From assembly GCA_947625955.1 (NCBI GenBank), contig CANQQH010000039.1:1-8623 (forward strand): 8,623 bases of DNA, in the 5' to 3' direction. The first letter of the stretch is position 1, and each line of letters starts with the position of its first letter. Below, one piece after another: positions 1 to 4,964 of this stretch. Below the pieces are notes generated by a model that was not told the origin of the DNA, searched no databases, and was given only the letters and a program-made list of their open reading frames with translations. Origin of the DNA: an uncultured Clostridia bacterium. GTDB taxonomy: Bacteria > Bacillota > Clostridia > Christensenellales > UBA1242. Position numbers and translations under genes: made by a program.

Positions 1-21
1 AAAAAAATATAAGGAGGAGTT

Positions 22-330
22 ATGGAGAATCAAAAGAAGGAAAGGGGCAGTGCTGAAAAGTCGTGGTGGAATCTTCTTGGTCAAATTTTATCATTTTTCT
101 TGATGATTGCCTACGCGCTTTGGGTGGCAAACTCATATTGGTCGTTCATCCCAGCTGGAATATGGTATGACATTCTTTCAAAAGTGATGTTCTATGGACC
201 TTTGGCGCTCATTATCATTGTTACTTTCGAGATGTTTTCAAACAAAAATGTTATTCTTAGATTTATCGTGCTTGCAATTTGGGTCGCAATTATCATACTT
301 TCGTTCTTCCCAGGTCTTGTTGGGTTGTGA
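22..330 (+). CDS. Small three-helix membrane protein (paralogue A)
   Basis: A 102-residue protein of unknown function. It has a short charged N-terminus (residues 1-14), then three hydrophobic segments at about residues 17-37, 52-70 and 77-100, so it should sit in the cytoplasmic membrane. The start is fixed by AAGGAGGAG at 11-19, three bases before the ATG. A clear paralogue lies at 4950-4639 on the other strand. By eye about half of the aligned residues are identical, including the blocks LWV-NS-W-FIPAG, MFYGP and KN-ILR, with one single-residue length difference after FIPAG. The paralogue is embedded in an operon with a lipase-like hydrolase, whereas this copy ends at a hairpin terminator and what precedes it is outside the window. 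I do not recognise the family. That it is a real gene is well supported; the function is open. Confidence 0.85.
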   Translation: MENQKKERGSAEKSWWNLLGQILSFFLMIAYALWVANSYWSFIPAGIWYDILSKVMFYGPLALIIIVTFEMFSNKNVILRFIVLAIWVAIIILSFFPGLVGL

Positions 331-340
331 TGAAAAATAG

Positions 341-367
341 AAGAACTACCGCGAAGGTAGTTCTTTT
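341..367. terminator. Bidirectional hairpin terminator between convergent genes
   Basis: AAGAACTACC and GGTAGTTCTT form a 10-bp perfect stem around the five-base loop GCGAA (351-355). Thymines follow on the plus side, and on the minus side the stem is followed by CTATTTTTC. It sits between the stop codons of the convergent genes ending at 330 and 367 and can serve both. Confidence 0.85.
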
Positions 368-921
368 CATTTTGTTTCAAATTCAATCAGCTGGTTGAGG
401 TTTTGCTCAATATTTCGATACTCGCGTTTGAGGGCAGGGCGTTGAAGTAGAAACGCGTCAACTGACTCCCAGAGCGCGAATGAACCAATGATTGAAAGTA
501 TTTCGCTCCAAAAAACATTTTCTGTGGAAAACGCAAAATAGAAGTAGAAAGCTAGCATAACAACGCCAAAAATTGCCAAAAACAACATCTTTTTCGTGTT
601 CGACGCCATTTCAAGCATTGTTTCGCGCAGCTTCAAGGTGTAGTGACGCTTCATGATTGCGCGCACTTCGTCTTGCTCTTTTTCCTCAATGTTGCCGTGG
701 AATTTTATTCTCAGCGGAATACTTGGCGGAATAACGGCGGTCTCGTTGTCGATATAGTTATAGATGCTCTCATTAAGGTCTTTTGTGTCGTTATAGGAAA
801 GTGGGTTATAGAGCTCGCTTTTGTCCTGCAAATTTACGTTCAAAACGGCGTAGCCTTCTTCGTCTTTCAATGATTCGATGTAGCGATAAACATCGTCGAA
901 ATGCTGCTTTTTGTTCTTCAT
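367..921 (-). CDS. Two-helix membrane protein of unknown function
   Basis: A 184-residue protein. The frame is open further upstream, to an ATG at 1014, but I place the start at the ATG at 921-919. GAGG (933-930) lies eight bases before it and the extra N-terminus would overlap the promoter. Residues 1-110 are charged and soluble-looking (start MKNKKQHFDDVYRYIESL). Two hydrophobic segments follow at about 112-131 and 139-157, and then a charged tail (KREYRNIEQNLNQLIEFETK). The predicted shape is a cytoplasmic N-terminal domain, a membrane hairpin and a cytoplasmic tail. The segment around the second helix, ALWESVDAFLLQRPALKRE, resembles in my memory uncharacterised clostridial membrane proteins, but I cannot name a family. 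It is transcribed alone, toward the shared terminator. Confidence 0.82.
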   Translation of the reverse strand: MKNKKQHFDDVYRYIESLKDEEGYAVLNVNLQDKSELYNPLSYNDTKDLNESIYNYIDNETAVIPPSIPLRIKFHGNIEEKEQDEVRAIMKRHYTLKLRETMLEMASNTKKMLFLAIFGVVMLAFYFYFAFSTENVFWSEILSIIGSFALWESVDAFLLQRPALKREYRNIEQNLNQLIEFETK

Positions 922-940
922 ATGTTTTTCCTCGCTTTGT

Positions 941-969
941 ATTTTACTATTTTGCCTTTCAATTCGCAA
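941..969 (-). promoter_or_regulatory. Promoter of the 921-367 gene
   Basis: On the minus strand TTGCGA (969-964) and TAAAAT (946-941) are separated by exactly 17 bases. The -10 box lies about 20 bases upstream of the chosen ATG, leaving a short leader that carries the Shine-Dalgarno site. The match is good but not consensus. Confidence 0.55.
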
Positions 970-1049
970 GCGTATCAAATAAATATTTCGCCAGAAGAAA
1001 ACCAAAAAGAGCAAAATTCAATAAATTTGAACAAAATCACGAAAAACAC

Positions 1050-1078
1050 TTGCAAAACATAAAATCGTATTATATAAT
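1050..1078 (+). promoter_or_regulatory. Promoter of tRNA-Asn
   Basis: TTGCAA (1050-1055), a 17-base spacer and a perfect TATAAT (1073-1078). Transcription should start near 1085, about 17 bases before the mature tRNA 5' end. Confidence 0.8.
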
Positions 1079-1101
1079 ACCAATGTTTTTTGAAGAAATA
1101 T

Positions 1102-1177
1102 TCCTCGGTAGCTCAGTCGGTAGAGCGCCTGACTGTTAATCAGGATGTCACAAGTTCGAGTCTTGTCCGGGGAGCCA
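1102..1177 (+). tRNA. tRNA-Asn (anticodon GUU)
   Basis: A complete 76-base tRNA with encoded 3' CCA (1175-1177). The acceptor stem pairs 1102-1108 (TCCTCGG) with 1167-1173 (CCGGGGA), including one G-T wobble, and the discriminator base is G1174. The anticodon stem is CCTGA (1128-1132) with TCAGG (1140-1144). The seven-base loop CTGTTAA puts GTT at 1135-1137, which reads AAC/AAU asparagine codons. The T arm is ACAAG/CTTGT around TTCGAGT. It is a single tRNA transcription unit with its own promoter and terminator. Open frames across it are artefacts of the tRNA sequence. Confidence 0.98.
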
Positions 1178-1207
1178 AAAAAACTCAGCGAAATGCTGAG
1201 ATTTTTT
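1178..1207 (+). terminator. tRNA-Asn terminator
   Basis: Directly after the CCA come an A-tract, the stem CTCAGC (1184-1189), the loop GAAAT and GCTGAG (1195-1200), then ATTTTTT. The A- and T-tracts can extend the stem. A near copy with the same CTCAG core stands after the radical SAM gene at 3128-3158. Confidence 0.88.
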
Positions 1208-1210
1208 ATT

Positions 1211-1428
1211 CAATTTGGTTTACCAAATTGACATGTAATTCTGCCCCTTGGGGCAGATATGTAATTTCCCCGCAAGGGGAACATGGTAAACCAAATTGAA
1301 TTACATATCGCCCAAGCAAGTTTGCTAGGGCGAATTACATGTCGCTTTTGCAAAGCGAATTACATATTCAACTAAAGTTGGAATTACATGTCCGCTTTCG
1401 CGGAATTTCATATCACCTTCGGTGAATT
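1211..1428. repeat. Array of eight short hairpins with 10-base AATTACAT-type linkers
   Basis: Eight unrelated short inverted repeats are strung together: 1211-1230, 1241-1256, 1267-1280, 1309-1332, 1343-1357, 1368-1381, 1392-1403 and 1414-1424. The stems differ in sequence and length (4-8 bp; the one at 1309-1332 is two-tiered), but the linkers are constant and exactly 10 bases. To the right of about 1298 they alternate AATTACATAT, AATTACATGT, AATTACATAT, AATTACATGT, then AATTTCATAT. The two linkers on the left are the reverse complements, ACATGTAATT and ATATGTAATT, so the polarity flips inside the array. At the flip a 14-base perfect inverted repeat, CAATTTGGTTTACC (1211-1224) and GGTAAACCAAATTG (1285-1298), brackets hairpins 2 and 3. 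There is no coding sense in the array. It may be a REP- or MITE-like repetitive element or a structured transcript. I believe loosely similar arrays occur in gut Firmicutes but cannot verify this here. Confidence 0.9.
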
Positions 1429-1516
1429 GGGGGCAGGCGGCTCAGCAGAGAAGCCCGCAACAAAGTGTTTGCGGCGAAGACTGGGTTTTGGTGCAAAATT
1501 CCACATATAAAAAAAC
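1429..1516. other. Non-coding tail of the hairpin array with a further hairpin
   Basis: The GC-rich segment that follows the array contains CCGCAA (1455-1460) paired with TTGCGG (1469-1474) around an eight-base loop. An overlapping alternative pairs GCGGCT (1437-1442) with AGCCCGC (1452-1458) with one bulge. The two foldings exclude each other. I see no reading frame with a ribosome binding site. It could be the end of the same repetitive element as the array, since the base composition drops sharply to AT-rich after about 1500. Confidence 0.4.
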
Positions 1517-1545
1517 TTGAAAACCTAGATTTGGTTTGCTATAAT
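1517..1545 (+). promoter_or_regulatory. Promoter of the peptide / radical SAM unit
   Basis: TTGAAA (1517-1522), a 17-base spacer ending in the extended -10 element TGC, and a perfect TATAAT (1540-1545). Transcription should begin near 1552, giving a leader of about 110 bases before the peptide gene. A second -35-like TTGACA at 1614-1619 has only a weak -10 partner (TATTTA, 1637-1642). That pair would start RNA at the ribosome binding site itself, so I prefer the upstream promoter. Confidence 0.75.
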
Positions 1546-1662
1546 AAAACATGGAAAAAAGAAGAATTATTGATCATCTTAGATTGATTTTTTTGTTTTA
1601 GTTGTAAATTTTGTTGACAAAGAATATGTAAAGTGTTATTTATTTTTTAGGAGGGTGATTAT

Positions 1663-1785
1663 ATGGTAATATTAAAAAATGAATTTATTAATATTGCAAC
1701 TGGTGACTGCTACATGTATGACGGCTCAAATGTGCCTGATTGTTATATGGACTCGCCTAGATGTGGTGGCTCTATTACTGACTAA
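1663..1785 (+). CDS. Putative Cys-containing RiPP precursor peptide
   Basis: A 40-residue peptide with a very strong ribosome binding site (AGGAGG, 1649-1654, eight bases before the ATG). The N-terminal part, MVILKNEFINIATG, looks like a leader. The C-terminal 26 residues carry three cysteines (C16, C27, C34) and a repeated Asp-Cys-Tyr-Met motif at 15-18 and 26-29, ending RCGGSITD. It lies 70 bases upstream of a radical SAM/SPASM protein on the same strand, the usual arrangement for a sactipeptide- or ranthipeptide-type precursor and its maturase. The first cysteine is in a Cys-x3-Asp setting (C16, D20), which PapB-type enzymes are known to crosslink. The second is Cys-x2-Asp. A hairpin terminator after the gene would make it the more abundant product. 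Precursor identity is inferred from size, cysteines, signals and neighbour; no family match is claimed. Confidence 0.75.
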   Translation: MVILKNEFINIATGDCYMYDGSNVPDCYMDSPRCGGSITD

Positions 1786-1806
1786 GTTTATGTAATCACA
1801 AAAATT

Positions 1807-1831
1807 GGCATCTTTTTAGATGCCTTTTTTT
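1807..1831 (+). terminator. Attenuating terminator between peptide and maturase genes
   Basis: GGCATCT (1807-1813) and AGATGCC (1818-1824) form a 7-bp perfect stem with a TTTT loop, followed by seven T residues. It stands 22 bases after the peptide stop codon and 25 before the maturase start. Partial read-through would give much more peptide mRNA than enzyme mRNA. It also rules out the in-frame ATG at 1820 as the maturase start, because that codon lies inside the hairpin. Confidence 0.85.
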
Positions 1832-1855
1832 AGACAATTATTTATGGGAGTTGTT

Positions 1856-3100
1856 ATGAAAAAGTCAATTTATAATTATAGTGTATCCAAACAAAATTAT
1901 TCATTAATTTTCAATGGCAGAAAGGGGACAATCTTGGTTCTTGAGCCAGATGTTGCTTTGAGATTTGAAAATGATAATTTAACAGATGATGAAGTTGAAA
2001 AGTTAAAAGAATTGGGAATGCTGGTGGAAGACGATATAAATGAGGTTGATTTGTTTTTGACTGAAAGTAGGTTTTCGACTTCAAAAAAAAATAGAATATT
2101 TTTTCGTATTTATACAACAATGGCTTGTAATGCAAAATGCCCATATTGCTATGAAAAAGGTTTGACTCCAATATCAATGACACAACAAATTGCAGATGAT
2201 GTTATTGATTATATAATATCTTCTATTACGGTAGAGAAATTAGTAATTGTTGAATGGTTTGGTGGGGAACCATTGTGCAACAACCAAATAATAACTTATA
2301 TTTCAACTAAACTTGTAGAAAAATTAGACAAAATGAATGTGAAATATTTCAGCAATATGGTTTCAAATGGGTATCTTTTTGATGCCAAGATGATTGATGA
2401 TGCTGTGAATATTTGGAAACTTAGAAAAATTCAAATAACTCTTGATGGAACAAGTGAAAATTACGAGAGAATTAAGCAATTTGGTGATGTTAATTCTTTA
2501 CAAAAAGTACTAAAAAATATTGAAATGCTAACAGAAAAATCTATCTTTGTTAATGTACGAATTAATTATGACGAAAACAATTTTGATGATGTTTGCAAGT
2601 TAATTGAGCAATTAAGTATTAAATTTGCTAAAAATAAATTTTTTGGAATATATGGGCACAAAATAATGAGGGAAGATGCAAATAATAGTTTTATTGCATC
2701 GGAGGATTTAGACCTTAAATTTTTGAAAAAATTAATATCTTCTGGTTTTTCAATTGATTTCAAAATGACATTAAATCCTCGTATTGACGTTTGTTTTGCA
2801 TATCTTATTAATGGTGGATTGATTTATCCTAATGGCGATATTTATAAATGTTCCAAAGTTGCTGGTAACACCAAAGAACGCGTTTCAACAATATATGAAA
2901 AGAAATATAATAATAATATTTCAAAATGGTGTTCACCTAGACTTCCTTCAAAATGCTTATCATGTAAATACTTGCCATTGTGTAATGGTGGTTGCCTAAA
3001 CGAAAGACGACTGGGCAAAGAACCATGTTTTATTAGTGATAAAATATTAAAATACAAATTAGATTCGATCTTAGAAGATTACATTGCAAAAAAACATTAA
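1856..3100 (+). CDS. Radical SAM/SPASM peptide maturase
   Basis: A 414-residue enzyme; GGGAG (1846-1850) five bases before the ATG fixes this start. Residues 1-70 resemble the small N-terminal region common to peptide-modifying radical SAM proteins. The radical SAM cluster motif is Cys-x3-Cys-x2-Cys at C91, C95, C98 (sequence MACNAKCPYCYEKG), which binds the 4Fe-4S cluster that cleaves S-adenosylmethionine. The GGEP motif is at 136-139. The C-terminus is a textbook SPASM domain: C313-x13-G-x4-C332, then C367-x2-C370-x5-C376-x3-C380 and C391, enough ligands for two auxiliary clusters. Such enzymes install thioether or other crosslinks on peptides, and the obvious substrate is the 40-residue peptide just upstream. 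No transporter, leader peptidase or second modifying enzyme is next to it. The gene is AT-richer than its flanks, with many AAA and ATT codons, suggesting acquisition by transfer. The chemistry cannot be read from sequence alone. Confidence 0.92.
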   Translation: MKKSIYNYSVSKQNYSLIFNGRKGTILVLEPDVALRFENDNLTDDEVEKLKELGMLVEDDINEVDLFLTESRFSTSKKNRIFFRIYTTMACNAKCPYCYEKGLTPISMTQQIADDVIDYIISSITVEKLVIVEWFGGEPLCNNQIITYISTKLVEKLDKMNVKYFSNMVSNGYLFDAKMIDDAVNIWKLRKIQITLDGTSENYERIKQFGDVNSLQKVLKNIEMLTEKSIFVNVRINYDENNFDDVCKLIEQLSIKFAKNKFFGIYGHKIMREDANNSFIASEDLDLKFLKKLISSGFSIDFKMTLNPRIDVCFAYLINGGLIYPNGDIYKCSKVAGNTKERVSTIYEKKYNNNISKWCSPRLPSKCLSCKYLPLCNGGCLNERRLGKEPCFISDKILKYKLDSILEDYIAKKH

Positions 3101-3127
3101 ATTTGTTTGATGGCAATAAAATTGGAG

Positions 3128-3158
3128 AAAAAATCTCAGCGAAAAACTGAGATTTTTT
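3128..3158. terminator. Symmetric bidirectional terminator
   Basis: A-tract (3128-3133), TCTCAG (3134-3139), loop CGAAAAA, CTGAGA (3147-3152) and six T residues. The whole is palindromic, so it works in both directions. It ends the radical SAM gene (stop at 3100) and the opposing Nudix gene (stop at 3185). The core is almost the same as the tRNA terminator at 1184-1207. Confidence 0.88.
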
Positions 3159-3184
3159 ACTACTTAATTTTTTTTCTTTTGCTA

Positions 3185-3619
3185 TCACATATTATCATAA
3201 AGTATGTTTTTGTTTATGTTGTTGATGATGCGTTGCATTTTGGTTGAAATCTCTTTTGGCAGGTTGTTCGCGTCTGCCCACACCAGTTTTTCGCACTTGT
3301 CTGGCTCGCCAATCTTTGGGGAGAGAGAAGAGCCGTTGAGTCCAAACACAAAATTGATTCTGCCGCCAGTGTGGTGGTGCATTATGTGAAGAATTGCTAA
3401 GTTGCTCCTTTTGGGAGTGAGTAGCAATTCCTCCTTTGTTTCTCTTATCATTGCGTCAAAAAGGTCTTCGTTTGGTTCAAGGTGTCCGCCAGGCAATTCA
3501 TACTCGCCGTCGTTACTTCCGGTGTTCTTTCTTTTCATCAGCAGAACCTTCTTTACGCCGCCGTCAAATTTGAACATAAACAAATCAACGCAAACTGCAC
3601 TTTTGAATCTTTCTTCCAT
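3185..3619 (-). CDS. Nudix hydrolase
   Basis: A 144-residue protein, close to the size of a single Nudix domain. The Nudix box is at residues 45-67: G45-x5-E51-x7-R59-E60-x2-E63-E64. The glutamates bind the metal that assists hydrolysis of a nucleoside diphosphate linked to another group. The glycine normally near the end of the box is replaced by leucine (ELLL), a tolerated but notable change. A preceding YELPGGH (40-46) is typical. The substrate cannot be told; it could be an oxidised nucleotide, a sugar nucleotide or an ADP-linked compound. AAGGAG (3630-3625) lies five bases before the ATG. The gene follows the lipase-like gene by 34 bases and is the last of the minus-strand operon, ending at the symmetric terminator. 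Confidence 0.92.
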   Translation of the reverse strand: MEERFKSAVCVDLFMFKFDGGVKKVLLMKRKNTGSNDGEYELPGGHLEPNEDLFDAMIRETKEELLLTPKRSNLAILHIMHHHTGGRINFVFGLNGSSLSPKIGEPDKCEKLVWADANNLPKEISTKMQRIINNINKNILYDNM

Positions 3620-3653
3620 ATTTTCTCCTTTTCCTACTTTTTATTTGGCTGAA

Positions 3654-4637
3654 CTAGAGTATGTTATTGATATTCGAGATATAGACCCATGGCATGTGGT
3701 AGTAGAGCGACGGCGTGAAGCCAACGGCATAGAGCACCAAGGAGTCTGAGCTTTTCATGAACCTGAAAATTGTTGAGGTTGGACTCTTTTTAACAAAGAG
3801 GTCAACGCGTCTGCCGAGGTGGCTGAGGTAGTCGGGAAGGAGGGTGCCAACGGGGTCGAGGTCGTTGACATAGTTTTTGATGATTTGAGTGTAGAGCTGT
3901 TGGCGGTTGTTTTCGCTCTTTATCTTTTCCCACGAGGTCAGTTCAACATTTGGGAAAGTGCCGTTCAAATACATCCCCGGGGCGCCGAAAGTCACGCAAT
4001 GCAGCCCGCTGATATTATCAAGCCCAACATCGGCGATTGTGAGCTGAGAGGTTGAGAGGATGCTGAGCGAGTCAACAAGTTCGCTCGCGATATACATTGC
4101 GAGGTAGCCGCCGAGCGAGTGGCCAGTGAGGTAGAAATTCTTGACAGACGCGCCTTCATTTTCGCTTTCAATCATTGACGAAACCTCTTTTGTTACCTCA
4201 ACGGCTTCCTGCATCTGGCTGGCTCTGTTTTCGTTGAGTTCCATGTCAACATATTGAAGCGCGTCCTTGAACTGGTCGGTGCCGGCGAAGGCGAGGGCAT
4301 AGGTGGTTTCGTCGTATTTATTCTGCCAAAGCGCCCACTCAAAACCTGAGTCTTTTGCTTGGCTGCTGATTTTGCGCCAGCCTGAAACTTTGTTGTCTTC
4401 AACCTCCATGAACATGGTCATAACGTTGCCAGCAAGCCCGATATAGACCTCACTTGATAGGTTGCACATGGCAATGTCGCTCACGCTTTCGTCGTACTTT
4501 GTGTATTGGAGTTGACTCTTGCTCACAACATAGGTGCTGTTTGCGTTGATTGAACCAATAATGCTTGGCATCACAATGACCAGCCCTATTGCAAAAACAA
4601 GCAGCAACAAGAGTGTGGGGTCGAAAGATTTTTTCAT
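3654..4637 (-). CDS. Membrane-anchored class 3 lipase-like alpha/beta hydrolase
   Basis: A 327-residue protein. Residues 7-30 form one hydrophobic segment after MKKSF, a signal anchor or uncleaved signal, so the catalytic part should face the outside. The nucleophile elbow is GHSLGG (172-177) with Ser174. The strand before it ends in LAFAGTD (115-121), matching the GT-D segment of class 3 lipases, and VTFGAPG (215-221) is the usual following strand. Asp261 in NDLDPVG and His314 near the C-terminus are good candidates for the rest of the triad. The expected activity is hydrolysis of an ester, for example of an acylglycerol or phospholipid; the true substrate is unknown. Its ATG follows the stop of the small membrane protein gene with one base between, with GAGG (4648-4645) inside that gene, so the two are translationally coupled. 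Confidence 0.88.
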   Translation of the reverse strand: MKKSFDPTLLLLLVFAIGLVIVMPSIIGSINANSTYVVSKSQLQYTKYDESVSDIAMCNLSSEVYIGLAGNVMTMFMEVEDNKVSGWRKISSQAKDSGFEWALWQNKYDETTYALAFAGTDQFKDALQYVDMELNENRASQMQEAVEVTKEVSSMIESENEGASVKNFYLTGHSLGGYLAMYIASELVDSLSILSTSQLTIADVGLDNISGLHCVTFGAPGMYLNGTFPNVELTSWEKIKSENNRQQLYTQIIKNYVNDLDPVGTLLPDYLSHLGRRVDLFVKKSPTSTIFRFMKSSDSLVLYAVGFTPSLYYHMPWVYISNINNIL

Positions 4638-4638
4638 G

Positions 4639-4950
4639 CTATTTCCTCACCAAATTTAGAATCTCTGGGTAGAACGAAATAATGAATATTCCCGCCCAAA
4701 GCACAATAACGATGACGCGCAATATGATATTTTTGTCGGCGAAAAATTCGAGGGTCACAATCATGATGAGAATCATTGGACCATAGAACATTATGTTTGT
4801 TAAAATGCTGAGAAAAACGCTGCCAGCCGGAATAAATGGCCATTGAGAGTTTATCACCCAAAGAATGTAGCCAAGCATCAAAATGAGGGCAATCAGCGTT
4901 CCAAGAGTGTTCCAAATCTTTTTGTCTTTCTGGTGGATGTCGTCGCTCAT
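4639..4950 (-). CDS. Small three-helix membrane protein (paralogue B)
   Basis: A 103-residue protein, paralogous to the product of 22-330: shared LWV-NS-W-FIPAG, MFYGP, LI-IVT and KN-ILR blocks and the same three hydrophobic segments. AAAGGAG (4963-4957) gives the start at 4950. It begins 14 bases after the zinc-peptidase-like gene and ends one base before the lipase-like gene, so it is firmly inside an operon. That placement makes it a candidate membrane partner of either neighbour, for example a subunit holding a peptidase or a lipase at the membrane, but this is inference. On the minus strand a second frame across it is open for 142 residues; it lacks the conserved pattern and is rejected. 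Confidence 0.88.
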   Translation of the reverse strand: MSDDIHQKDKKIWNTLGTLIALILMLGYILWVINSQWPFIPAGSVFLSILTNIMFYGPMILIMIVTLEFFADKNIILRVIVIVLWAGIFIISFYPEILNLVRK

Positions 4951-4964
4951 AAGTTTCTCCTTTG

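Noticed and set aside
1090..1299. 69-residue plus-strand frame across the tRNA
   Set aside because: It translates tRNA-Asn into the well-known spurious SVAQSVERLTVNQ-type sequence and then the hairpin array; there is no ribosome binding site.
1211..1428. CRISPR array
   Set aside because: The constant parts are only 10 bases and the variable parts are self-complementary hairpins of 11-24 bases; no cas gene is near.
1551..1601. 16-codon frame MEKRRIIDHLRLIFLF starting at the predicted transcription start
   Set aside because: It could be a leaderless leader peptide, but it has no ribosome site, no Cys or regulatory codon pattern, and chance explains so short a frame.
1820..1855. Upstream ATG giving a 12-residue extension of the radical SAM protein
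   Set aside because: It lies inside the terminator hairpin and lacks a ribosome site; the ATG at 1856 has GGGAG at good spacing.
3819..4055. 78-residue plus-strand frame
   Set aside because: It is a shadow of the lipase-like gene, which has Ser-His-Asp motifs on the minus strand.
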